A stretch of DNA of 25,416 bases from JBDRGC01 sp043818215 (GTDB lineage: Bacteria > Chloroflexota > Anaerolineae > Anaerolineales > UBA11858), in contig JBDRGC010000036.1 in assembly GCA_043818215.1 (NCBI GenBank), positions 1 through 25,416 on the forward strand, given 5' to 3'. The position numbers were made by a program, and so were the translations under genes. Under the pieces are notes generated by a model, which worked only from the letters and a program-made list of their open reading frames with translations, was not told where the DNA came from and did not search any database. Shown here one piece after another: positions 17,901-23,590 of this stretch; position 1 is the first letter of the stretch, and each line of letters starts with the position of its first letter.

Positions 17901-20900
17901 GATAAAACTTCATGACGCCGGTCACATTTTTTCCAAACTTGGTCGCTTTGAATTTCAGTTTTAGTTTTTCCGGTTCTTCTATCAGCGTTCCCTGTATTAC
18001 ACTAAATTCCGATACCCCAATATACATCCGGATGTAGTAGGACACCGCAAAAACGATGGTTTCCTCAACATAGCCGCTGAAAGCCTCTTCCGCGCTTAAC
18101 ACCACGCGCAGATTCTCTTCCATTTCTTGCAGATAGGTTTGAAGATCAACCGCGCGCCAGCCGGAATTTCCGTTGTGCTCGTAGGTGGCCCAATTCATCG
18201 TGACGGTAACATTTGGTTTTCCCGACATCGAGATTTGATACGCGCCCCCCGGCAAGGGCTTAACATCCTCATCGCTGCCCAACGAGGCGATCCGGTTAGT
18301 CTCGCGCAGCAGGTAAACCAGGGTCGGGTTGGGGATGTAGGGTTCTCCACTGCCATCGAGAAAATGGGTTTCCAGAATATCATTTACATCTTCCAACGCA
18401 AGTTGGGCAACGCCTCCCTGGTGCGCATATTCGTATCGCAACATCTCAAAATCGCCATCCAGTTCCCAGCAATCTTGCACGGTCTGGTTTGTGTTCAGCA
18501 GTGCGGCGGAAATATCGTCCAGGTCGTTCATATTGCGCCCGCAGGCATCCTGGAAGCGGCTGATGAAAAATCCCCCCAGCCCCAGCGACAAATTCCAGGT
18601 GTTGACGCCATAGTGGGTATCGGGGTCATAATCCGGCGCGCTGATGACCGATTGCGGGTTTTCAAACAAAACTCCGGCCTGCAAACCATGATCTTCGACC
18701 ACGTTCAAGCCGGTAATGGAAAAATCATCGTAGTAGGTCTGGAATAGGGTCGTTGTTTCGTGCCAGTTTTCCCGTTTGACTCGCCGCGTGCTTTCCCAGC
18801 AATCTTCCTCGCATACATCCACCAGGCCGATGATATGCCAGACCAGCCGCATCTTTTGTGTGGTGCTGTACCCGGCAAGGTCGGTTCGGTAGAACATGCG
18901 CCCCCCAAACGCGACCGGATTCATGGGCTGGCCGTCCTCATCCCGGTCATACACCACGGTTAACGGCACTTCGGCGATCACGTTGTTGCACGCGGTAGTC
19001 GCACAGCGGACTGCAATCCCTAACTCATCAGTCTCATCCGTGTCCAGCCAGTCGGACACCGTCTCGGTTTTGGTGGCCTTCGATACGCCGGGTTTCAGGG
19101 GCAGCAGGCCGTAGCGTTGGCGGGCCGCGTCGTAGGGGATGGTGATTTCAAGATAGGGGACCAACCGCATGTCGCCATTGGCGTCTTTCCCGGTGGCGCC
19201 GAAGGTGGTCTCGTTGATGCGCGTGATTTGGCCATCAACGTCCCAGGGCCCGCCATCGAAGGCGGGCCAATCGAGGACGTTAAAGGCGTAGCCGATATGG
19301 GCGGGGTCGTAGGGGCGAATTTGAAAATCGACAAAGGCAGGTTTGCCCGGGGTCAAGCCATCGAGTTGAAATGTAAATTCCGTTTGGTCAATATAGGGGT
19401 TTTCGCTTGCGTGCAAACCGGTAATCACATCCGTAGGGGCCAGATCAACGCGGTCGGGCACGTCATCGCCATCGTCGTCGAAATCGAAGAGGTCGGGTGT
19501 ACCATCCGCGTCGGTGTCATATGCGTGCAGCGTCTCAGTGATGATTGTGGCTTCCAGGGTGTCCAGGCGCCCATCACCGTTGGTATCGGCGTCGTTGGGG
19601 TTGGTGTAGTACTTTGTCCCATCAAAATAGAATCCGCTGACTTCAACCCAGTCGGACAGGCCGTCTTCATCGGTGTCGGCAGCGTATGGCGAAGTGCCCA
19701 ACTCCAGCATTTCCACACCGTCAGACAGGCCGTCACCGTCGGTATCGGGGTTATTGGGGTAAAGCGACAATGTGATCTCGTCCACATCCCACAGCCGATC
19801 CCCGTCCGTATCCGTGTCATCCACCGCCGCCGCCATAGCCTGATTCCCCAATAACAGATCCGTGTTTACTGGCAACTGTTCACGGTTCACGGTTGACTGA
19901 TTACTGCTTCTCAGCGGATTTACCCGCGGGTCAAACTGTTCCCCTGCCAGTGCGGCTTCAGCTTCCACTTTGGCCTGGTGATCCTGCTGTTCTGCCGTGC
20001 GCTGGGCCTGGGCGTCTTTTTGCTTTTGAGAAAACGCCATCACCTGCTGGCTTTGCAACAAGGGGGTAACCAACATGGAGACGATCAGGGTGATTGCCAA
20101 TGTGGCGTACAATTTTTTACTCTGACTATACAAAATCAGGACGACGACGAAGCTGAAAACCGCGACCACAGCGAACAACGTCCCCAGAAGATCACCCCAT
20201 TTCAGGGAGGCAAGCCCCCCTCGGAGGGTGGCGGCTAACCCCAGAAGGGGGGCATCGTCCACGCTATCCCCAGCGATCATCATCGGGAAGTTGAAATCGG
20301 TCGTGATCGCCACTTCCACGCGCTCTAACTCCTGCGGTGGAAACGCAATATTGAGGCTCAGACGTTTGGGTAATCCGTTCACATCTACCAACAGCTCACC
20401 CGTCCCCGTCATCTGGCGGTAAATCTCTGCCGTGTCGAGGCCAATCCCCGGCGGAAGTTCGCCAGACTGCCTGAGGGCTTCTTCCAGATTCTCCCGCATA
20501 TAGGCCGCAAACACCGGGCCGTCTAGGTCGAAGCCGTAGCGGGTGTAGACCAGTTTGCCATCTGCCAGGAAGGGCAAGACGCGGATTTCCTCGCCGTTCT
20601 CGCTGGCATTGTCAGCGGCGATCAAATAAGCCAGCGGGTCGCTGCCGGGGGCGAACAAGTCGGAAACGTTTTGCTCCTGGGGCAGCCAGTCGCCCCCGCT
20701 GCGCACCCAGGATTGGCCGTCTTCGATTTTGATTTCATGCTGGGCCTGACCCAGGGCGGCGCTGCCATCATCGGCCCAGAGTTTGAGGTACATGAATTCA
20801 TCGGCCAGGTTGGTCTCACCTTCAACATAGATGTGTTCGGTTTTGGGGCTGAGACCGGTGTTCTCCAGACGGAGCGCGGGCCAGGTCGTTTGTATGATTT

Positions 20901-21096
20901 TGGAAGTATAACTGTAGTAGCCGTTTTCTCTGGCTGCCCCCCAGGCGGCCTGGATTTCATGCTGTGCGGTGCGTTCTGCGATGAGTGCAGGCTTTTGGGC
21001 CTGCACATTTTGCACCACAAATCGTGAATAGAACAAAAAAGTTAACGTAACCGCAAAAACCAGCACCCAAACAAAATAAAAACGTTTGTGTTTCAT
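5941..21096 (-). CDS. Giant multidomain surface protein (5,051 aa) with five LamG domains
   Basis: N-terminal membrane helix at 9-27, then a LolA-like extracytoplasmic domain (about 40-290) and two more helices (about 304-324 and 330-348). Thrombospondin type 3 calcium repeats (DTDGDGLSDG type) fill 423-555, followed by a beta-rich region of unknown type. A helix-rich block with strongly hydrophobic segments lies at about 1146-1285. A second calcium-repeat cluster spans about 1531-1650. LamG domains lie near 1766-1970, 1978-2180, 2186-2386, 2403-2613 and 2884-3083, mixed with Ig-like domains. Then follow a CBM9/DOMON-like domain (3603-3826), a DUF11-like domain (about 3913-4026), a P/Homo B domain (4206-4356), Big_5 (about 4503-4600), a cadherin-like unit with AVDDTAQTDEQ (about 4603-4694), two PKD domains (4700-4865), IFLPVIFNNY (about 4870) and a CARDB-like end. 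The likely role is adhesion or matrix building. GGAGG lies 8 bp before the ATG. It heads a three-gene operon. No LPXTG or known sorting domain is seen. Confidence 0.92.
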   Translation of the reverse strand: MKHKRFYFVWVLVFAVTLTFLFYSRFVVQNVQAQKPALIAERTAQHEIQAAWGAARENGYYSYTSKIIQTTWPALRLENTGLSPKTEHIYVEGETNLADEFMYLKLWADDGSAALGQAQHEIKIEDGQSWVRSGGDWLPQEQNVSDLFAPGSDPLAYLIAADNASENGEEIRVLPFLADGKLVYTRYGFDLDGPVFAAYMRENLEEALRQSGELPPGIGLDTAEIYRQMTGTGELLVDVNGLPKRLSLNIAFPPQELERVEVAITTDFNFPMMIAGDSVDDAPLLGLAATLRGGLASLKWGDLLGTLFAVVAVFSFVVVLILYSQSKKLYATLAITLIVSMLVTPLLQSQQVMAFSQKQKDAQAQRTAEQQDHQAKVEAEAALAGEQFDPRVNPLRSSNQSTVNREQLPVNTDLLLGNQAMAAAVDDTDTDGDRLWDVDEITLSLYPNNPDTDGDGLSDGVEMLELGTSPYAADTDEDGLSDWVEVSGFYFDGTKYYTNPNDADTNGDGRLDTLEATIITETLHAYDTDADGTPDLFDFDDDGDDVPDRVDLAPTDVITGLHASENPYIDQTEFTFQLDGLTPGKPAFVDFQIRPYDPAHIGYAFNVLDWPAFDGGPWDVDGQITRINETTFGATGKDANGDMRLVPYLEITIPYDAARQRYGLLPLKPGVSKATKTETVSDWLDTDETDELGIAVRCATTACNNVIAEVPLTVVYDRDEDGQPMNPVAFGGRMFYRTDLAGYSTTQKMRLVWHIIGLVDVCEEDCWESTRRVKRENWHETTTLFQTYYDDFSITGLNVVEDHGLQAGVLFENPQSVISAPDYDPDTHYGVNTWNLSLGLGGFFISRFQDACGRNMNDLDDISAALLNTNQTVQDCWELDGDFEMLRYEYAHQGGVAQLALEDVNDILETHFLDGSGEPYIPNPTLVYLLRETNRIASLGSDEDVKPLPGGAYQISMSGKPNVTVTMNWATYEHNGNSGWRAVDLQTYLQEMEENLRVVLSAEEAFSGYVEETIVFAVSYYIRMYIGVSEFSVIQGTLIEEPEKLKLKFKATKFGKNVTGVMKFYHGLQADAKELEEFLKDPSLEAEIRRSKAFDASWDKAKLTFDTILTAISIVQGAIEIYKLTIPFIRYLVCKGYEHLCPQGFLRTLEVTDYVIKAVSLALKAVSQVIKLITKVVDILFKIAKQGLDALIQISKTAGKTIAFGILGLVISTGLSIGLLLATIFISGDYDAWVKGASSIGASVAIGIVLLVLTLIPYINIIIIIIGIIDLLISTACFVIDTVASELSKDNASYNTLNDVNTALQNTICPGIMGWATALITPYSNQSMVDLNQEDRLDISNFGMTITNPDGTIREGDYVAVYADVTVGVYNTVPTGAAALYSLRYEPWDAFGNTTFWYKLQDDKSEWDATYGAMMDQWQALGPFGGMYYPIVTGRRLEQTSHLYYFSEFGGAGINKPLVPKFYLSESWAVPLLHCVLTVCWDEAQLDMAFYPFDLPRYDIFPTTLDGFYELKLISHSSYRLAWDYKFPTLQDADGDGLRARYIGGNDPDDKYIDSDNDWLADFYEIQFGSNPKLADSDGDNLSDYLEALYGTHPQRPDTDSDGLTDWEELQGWEFVYAFDTNGDPLVTRAQSDPLHRDTDGDSLSDKMEKKYGLNPRVYSESNIIGITPEMSDTDGYVLPGATVQYTSTIENNLKGRYALGRYEADPASPLQGGYINEGYILPPLGAMTRFDSVTIPTSWAQSGPLTITHWTGAQITDLRGDLNGRIMVLHLDEVVKVGARNAVYLDALLNGNNGQCWPNCPTSQNGGISGRAANFSSGDQIRVQMAVPQDQYTLSFLFRTDEKDMGIFSVDPAGESDLTVHIDPDGDICAKLKTDTICSQNENYADNDWHHVVHTYLSDGSGTQHWLFVDGVLKQQSNTTVLTGAAPAFVDIGYARHDVAADAYFEGLLDEVEIFDNVLSAAEVQEMTTAFAGGDDGPMVDLRFEDNYPYLISPDYSLHGNFAQCDDAGTCPSSHVGIGGFGADSARDFDGSDDFMVLPDVVGEEFTIAFWFKSNQVAGDSDNWWEGVPLVSSVEGVGEWYGVSLGDGHVMFGVGGTTITHTANLADNTWHHVAATRDSSGNLNLIIQDPNPGQKVGPTKNYSSDIHLGENEGSIAYDGLLDNLKIYDRVLSRSEIDDLALGVRRIEMRFDEPPERTIFLDSTGNDYTGECDYANGGCPETGFAGPFRGAAYFDGQNDFISLQHSEADSTFLGDYTLSLWVRPEAPGGTILSKGSVSQTIRLSIDAAGKVHLDREADTFANSAYLTSTGTVNWDAWNHIAVVYDRQNMTLYLNGSSLGGGAMPSQSAHRDDTAPVLIGAEYVANGNPTNFFRGYLDEVWVYERSLQPEQVQRLREKGPAIWMPLDEGPGSDSFANIADGANPGTCSLAPVSGDPCGCPNVGGVGRLRQGVKFEDQYFFGSRECLAIPQDNIGSTGLSFTFGAWFMPGEQRFIHQVLMSKKDTVSVLIPGAYSSNVRVKVPYSQNGYYELDSLGELLLNQWNHVMVTLGEEDDGTWIISIYLNGALDNTIKATNLPSDIQNSNPVILGADYIGQADEVAVYNSQLRVEEIKALYDYQSARYDTKVEQRIIVDADNPIVWLDHPIDYIRPISTVLSAGATDPTMAVINVEYRLDGGSWQPATRDGESWLFYFIPSGQNQQTIELRATDSLGNIGTDSRTLTLDNTPPDITLDTANLIYDAYDFCMLNLDGIVTDAGSGVEAVYVEVIEQGGLSLVPGNMHTAWVNGNQWGHFLEPMKCPYGDTFTVYLTAIDRLGNRIETIGDSAQTAGNHINQASHTLQVDIAPPVADLTDMGIHTDMLTGVGAARPVISGTVTDIPYPMGALLQLHFEEPVGAERFHDGAGGFAIGACSGGSCPTAGEPGKYGSGVTFDGGDFIDLGRQQVIDGAADNFAAMAWIYLTDTTGVKTILGADTTNSPDGFSFSVVDAGLRVETYGVHAYESTQITLPTNEWVHVAAVMDHAADGSAYAVLFYVNGLPVDNAIHDAPPVLNEDDPIRIGSGFVGTMDEVVLLNIAPTPAMVKDIAQPVSLGVDTLEVGLLHIKDWGDMDKVSWEPAALAAPGEIFSTWQYTIPANLEGEYQLYLRSTDKLPRANLLPTVWQGLIDTQAPRAELRYTPPRFPGDGHLLQCWVEDFNLTEQGYDCPIPGSMPAYYDEGWYTSVIPTARLYGLISPVTPLPTFTTTETLTVFDQYGAKTTVSATISTENWPLGVSILTPTIQTAVAPLQSVDIAGATYAQASLKTLTLTANGVPVYTENWGGGAVTDTVWSTVFTPTAEGRYLLLAEIEDWAGSVITSSAPVVGMSPPETIVYADAADPTIAITTTSITAENFDIHGFVRVSGLVTETNQVQSLQAKLDTLTYSGVWETILLSDTTGLVGEPWSARLFASTWQPPAGSTYTLTARVTDVAGKTAETSRTIFADAQPPEIFQLALSYDDGTGTLHPLGAWDTITSPLNPTLVVTWTASDDGSGLAPYHVEWLVHVADTLQIAAQEDVPSQVGTPRSASFTAGEAQKYSVRVTARDTYGNQITRSFGPIFVDYEETPAYIGLDGAGQLPDPLYRDWTDTSCNQIGVDPRIAAHSLPGATLGSSQELYTTWDAEGLHLGWQGAHWDNDGDLFIYLDTAPGGSVHAYNPFPAAAPDIYLPAYPGGNATQRMGADYLVWVKTITDTVLLQWAGASWIESAAPWDFAFDNRGSYTDIYLPFDTLGNPATLSLIALATDENALRVWGALPIENPLTSGKVVNALPDAGRPFQLTHRYIWDDLGSGVCPSDRRVEGFSPLAVTLTSTPVMLTYSLLGNDLPNSAADELTALSGWDVTTTPACLENPADPTCARAIETGARLPYDQQYSLANLLGVTPPVLGPGESISYTLQLVNNGTEPITDVIAHIDTWGSIRLTGGAYHSDAVGEYDTLEMPPVTLAAGETVTFTFASYIDLAFDPANHTGWGTLDVVVLDGTGTTSQDANGRDNYTFPIEWLYVDHEVGTGPAYLEFNTGARLLGPGLNTLSGMAFDETDIPAITLDVEYPIGSHTAIVCPDDRPVDPQWSCTLDLGGAADGAPVGLSGQATNAYGQTSPWFQSVPWVVDATPPTITLSSATMAALSDGYLNAAELSWRGTAGDNRLLDAVEICDSTVSPESCTAGSLHATTAIPANPIHNFTDENVQPIGACNNPTVIPFAITKSMTVLDLNLGLNLTHPARDELEIVLVAPSGLTAALYATSAHSADFDLWLDDATAQTVERDIHAHKVAVPYYDNVRRPVELLYNFRGLPALGTWELQLCDTNPAENPGIYHRSRLQITEAQLPAQATGHWSYQLSGSQADGEVITRLLYAVDSVGNRATPVMVTANLDTIGPAVTVTLTSAVSKTITIAGAATDGTGIKALRLNIFSPAGNVETHNLTLNNGQWIFSGTPTVDGAPDGVYNLFVEAEDNAGNLSRIGPFNVEVPGSSRVLSVSPPNGAGNVAADTPIEVWFNGPMQADSLVVAITPTVTLSPTWGALQMHVSYNHPLLAMETVYTVTIQDGLGLADGLLTNTPYTWHFTTAANTPPFAVDDTAQTDEQNAVTVPVLDNDTDLETPDQVTIIAAGQSISGTVTNLGNAISFDPNDEFEYLTLGMTVTESFTYTITDGMGAFATAQVTVTISGVNDPPTVDAGPDQAGPEGSAIPFDGSFSASGGTAAVRWDFGDGASATGVLSTTHVYRDNGVFTATLTVTDTYGSAGADMLAVRVTNVAPVVDAGTDQQIVVGQPVDFAGAFTDPGADDTHTVIWDFGNGDMATGTLTPSHRYDSAGTYTATLTVTDDDGGTAADTLLVEVERAQIFLPVIFNNYSTLPDLVIQRVTVYADNVDVILLNQGNSRIQQAFWVDLYINPNPIPTRVNQIWDDLGWYGIAWGVTDPSELVPGGTMTLTLNHPSYFPEYSRFTLPFRTSYSIYVQVDSYGDPNYGAVNENHEQSGNPYNNIAGPVNPVFGNAAPAWNFLDIFTKHSLYHYWTVPLPERDKP
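17245..17660 (-). other. Membrane-helix block inside the giant surface protein (residues about 1146-1285)
   Basis: The encoded segment starts with amphipathic helices (VIKAVSLALKAVSQVIKLI, then VVDILFKIAKQGLDALI) and continues with three or four strongly hydrophobic stretches (FGILGLVISTGLSIGLLLAT, GASVAIGIVLLVLTLIPYIN, IIIIIIGIIDLLISTACFV). All other domains nearby are beta-rich and extracellular. The block could anchor the protein midway or work as a membrane-insertion device; neither is shown. Confidence 0.6.
19864..19905 (-). repeat. In-frame heptanucleotide tandem repeat (six units)
   Basis: On the plus strand the units are GTTTACT, GGCAACT, GTTCACG, GTTCACG, GTTGACT and GATTACT. The 42 bp equal 14 codons of the giant gene (part of SNQSTVNREQLPVN), just before the first calcium-repeat cluster. 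Heptamer tandem repeats of similar make-up are known as STRR sequences in cyanobacteria; the link here is by analogy. Confidence 0.7.
20182..20247 (-). repeat. G+C-rich palindromic insertion bounded by direct repeats, in frame
   Basis: CCCCAGAAG occurs at 20182-20190 and 20239-20247, 57 bp (19 codons) apart. Between and beside them GCCCCCCT (20214-20221) pairs perfectly with AGGGGGGC (20246-20253). The encoded peptide is APLLGLAATLRGGLASLKWG, low in complexity and placed between the LolA-like domain and the second membrane helix of the giant protein. It looks like a REP-type repeat taken into the reading frame. Confidence 0.5.
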
Positions 21097-21104
21097 CCTC
21101 TATC

Positions 21105-21174
21105 CCTCCGCAAAGGCAACAATATTTTAGATGGTTCAGAAGTACAGTATAGCACACTTGGGTGGCCTGCCCAA
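21105..21174 (-). promoter_or_regulatory. Promoter candidate and ribosome binding site of the giant operon
   Basis: On the minus strand TTGGGC (21169-21174) and TATACT (21146-21151) are separated by 17 bp, a fair -35/-10 pair with a good -10. GGAGG at 21105-21109 lies 8 bp before the ATG at 21096. This leaves a leader of about 45 nt. The -35 match is only partial. Confidence 0.45.
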
Positions 21175-21307
21175 TCGACGTGGAACCTGGGTACAACCAA
21201 GGGGAATAACGGATAATTCGGATAAGGTCTTCCTATCTTGACAACGGTCTTCAGAAGTCTAGAATCTGGAGATCGTTTCCATTTTACCCGATTATCTCCT
21301 TCACTCT

Positions 21308-21772
21308 ATGAACAATTCTCACATTCGTATCGAACATATCCTGATCTTGGCGCTCTATCTCGCCGTTCTATTCTCGCTGTGGCAGACATTCAAAGAATGT
21401 CTCAAGAAACTCCGGGAGCAAGTTAAGCGCCGACATCCCAGAAAATTAAAACCCAGACCACCAAAGGACTGTCCAGATTGCCAGTCAGGAGTCAAATTGG
21501 CTGCCCTGAAACCGAAAACGGATGTCATTCCCTATGTCCAACGTAAAAGTACTCGCGGTCGTACCAAACAACTCGAAACCCAAGTCCACGCCTGTCCCAA
21601 TCCCAAGTGTGATTACTTCGGCGTCATCGATCACCTGCTGCACGCGGTCGTAGGTGACGGGAAACGCGGTGTAGACAAACACACTCAATATTGGAAATGT
21701 CAGTGGTGCCAAAAGCGCTTCACCAGTCGCCTTCACACGCTGTACCCTGTAAAAATACTATCCGCTGCTTGA
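21308..21772 (+). pseudogene. N-terminal fragment of a zinc-ribbon transposase
   Basis: The 154-codon frame opens with a hydrophobic helix (HILILALYLAVLFSLWQTF), then a basic linker and CPDC near residue 55. A second cysteine set follows (CPNPKCDYFG, later CQWCQKRFTSRLHT). Proteins with this start in Chloroflexota continue with helix-turn-helix and catalytic domains. Here the frame is cut after RLHTLYPVKI where the convergent rve transposase begins; the two 3' ends overlap by 15 bp. No ribosome site is visible before the ATG. Confidence 0.6.
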
Positions 21773-22613
21773 AACCAGGATTGAGGGCTGCCGGAAGTAG
21801 TCATGAATAATACCTCCAAGGATGTTGCGCCTGCGAACTGGCCCCTCTGTGCTCCGCTTTGGATCTGAAATGGGAAATCGCTGGCAGATGCCCTGATGTG
21901 GGCGAGCCTGGTTGTAGTAAGCGATATACTCCTGGAGAACGCGGCGCAGATGCCGCTCGTTTACGATCAAGATATGATCGAGACACTCTCCGCGAACGGA
22001 GCGTATCCAGCGTTCCGCGAATGCATTCACCTGAGGAACTTGATACGGGGTTTTTACAATTTCGATCCCTTTCGAAGTAAAGACCGTATCGAAAGATGAG
22101 GGGAACTTTTTGTCGTTGTCGCGGATGAGATAGGCCTTGTCTTGAGATTCTTCCTCCAGTTCCCAGATCAGTTGACGAGCTTGTTGGGTAACCCAGATTG
22201 TGTTGGGTTTCGCCGTACAGCCTGCCAGATGGACGCGTCGGGTCCCCAGTTCGATGAAGAACAGAACGTAGATTGTTTTGAGACCAATGGTCTCCACGGT
22301 GAAAAAAATCGCACGCCAGCATCTGATCCTTGTAATGCCCCAGGAACTTGCGCCAGGAACTGGAGGAGCGCTCAGATGCTGGCGTAATCCCGTGCCGCTT
22401 CAAGACATTGCGCACGGTTGAGGGGCATACAGTGTGCCCTAACTTGAACAGCTCTCCCTGGATCCTCTCATACCCCCAACTGGCATTCTCTTTCGCCAGG
22501 CGCACGATCAGCGCTTCCTCCTCAGCTGATATGCCAGGTCGACCTGGCTTTCCCTTCCGCTTGAAGGTCCACTTGCGCCGCACCAGTTCACGATGCCAAC
22601 GAAGCACCGTCAT
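21758..22613 (-). pseudogene. rve-type (IS3/IS481-like) DDE transposase, frameshifted and 5'-truncated
   Basis: The N-terminal part (22613 to about 22302) reads MTVLRWHRELVRRKWTFKRK, then EEEALIVRLAKENASWGYER, and ends LACDFF with the first catalytic Asp. The remainder continues one frame over: TVETIGLKTIYVLFFIELG, the second Asp in LIRDNDKKF and the Glu in NAFAERW, then YYNQARPHQG and GGIIHDYFR. The shift falls in a run of seven A on the plus strand (22302-22308); six would give one continuous protein. The usual first residues before TVLRWHR are missing because the neighbouring IS91 fragment joins here. It may be a true pseudogene, transcript slippage, or a sequencing error. Confidence 0.85.
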
Positions 22614-22634
22614 ATCCCATAATAGCGTACGCGC

Positions 22635-22663
22635 ACACCTGTACTTGCCGCAGGTGCAAGTGT
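22635..22663 (-). repeat. Short palindromic repeat, 29-bp form, inserted in IS91 transposase
   Basis: On the minus strand it begins ACACTTGCACCTGC and ends AAGTACAGGTGT. Removing 27 bp changes PEGF-TLAPAASTG-VRVRYYG into PEGF-VRVRYYG, the usual family sequence, without a frameshift. The ends match the repeats at 2163, 2690 and 2907. Confidence 0.7.
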
Positions 22664-23308
22664 AAATCCTTCTGGTAATATATGTCTCAAGAACCGCCCG
22701 ATGAACTCTTCACCATCTATTCGACATCGTTTCTGCTTGCCATCATCTCGATTGTCTTTGTATCGAAATACTACTTTTCTTTCTTCCATCCTTTCCAACC
22801 TGCTATTGGTGATCGCTACCCGTCTCATGTATCCCCCTAAATATTTGACCACATTCTCTGGCTTCTTCGTCGCTGGTTGGCTATGCACTCGAAAGGTGTG
22901 TTTGGCTATTCCACTGAGGTAGTGCTCGAATGCTGGCGGCGAGGCCAACTTTTCTAGCTCACCTTCCAATACCAATTCGTCTGCTTTGTACGCCTTTCGC
23001 AGATTTTCGATGAACTTCCCCCGGAATACCTTCGACATCGCTTTCACCGGAAACAGGAACTTGTCCCCATACTTGGAGCTGATCCAGCTTTCTCCATCAT
23101 CCGAGAACCCGCCCGCCGTCACCAGAAAATGCACATGCACATGATAGTTCAGCGTTTGCCCCCACGTGTGCAGCACTCCGATCATGCCTATCTTCGCTCC
23201 CAGATGTTTCGGATCTGCCCCAAATGTCTTCAACGTCTCTGCTGCTGATCTGAAGATGATCGTGTAGAGCACTTTCTTGTTCATTATCATCAAATGATAC
23301 AGTGTCCT

Positions 23309-23334
23309 TAAGTGGTCAAGAGTCTTTGGACACT
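23309..23334 (+). repeat. Left terminal inverted repeat of the IS3 element
   Basis: It reads TTAAGTGGTCAAGAGTCTTT then GGACAC. It pairs with the right end at 24767-24792, 21 of 26 identical. Confidence 0.85.
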
Positions 23335-23450
23335 AAAATAGGTTAGTTTAAGGTGGAAATCTACTTTCCGAATTCTTTAATATTAGCTATGTCGACTTGA
23401 ACATTAAAAAACTGCCCAACAACCAAAAACTACATGGTACAATCATCTTG

Positions 23451-23570
23451 CTTGTGCGGAGGATAGGGCAACGGTGGAGACCGACCCGAGCGCCGACACA
23501 AGTGACCGTTGACAGGGCAGAGAATGAGCGAACAGAGTTCGCCATTCTCTGTTCTCTTTTACCCTGTCAA
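23451..23570. other. Strongly structured non-coding segment within the IS3 element
   Basis: On the plus strand three nested stems occur: CTTGTGCGG with CCG-A-CACAAG (23451-23459/23493-23502), GGG with CCC, and CGGT with ACCG around loop GGAG. They are followed by a long hairpin, 23509-23570: TTGACAGGG/CCCTGTCAA, CAGAGAATG/CATTCTCTG and GCGAAC/GTTCGC around loop AGA. It may be a small structured RNA or a 3' terminator/REP-like unit for orfB. A possible extended -10 (TGGTACAAT) lies at 23435-23443. No known RNA family was recognised. Confidence 0.35.
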
Positions 23571-23590
23571 TGGTCTATAAAGCGGTAAAC

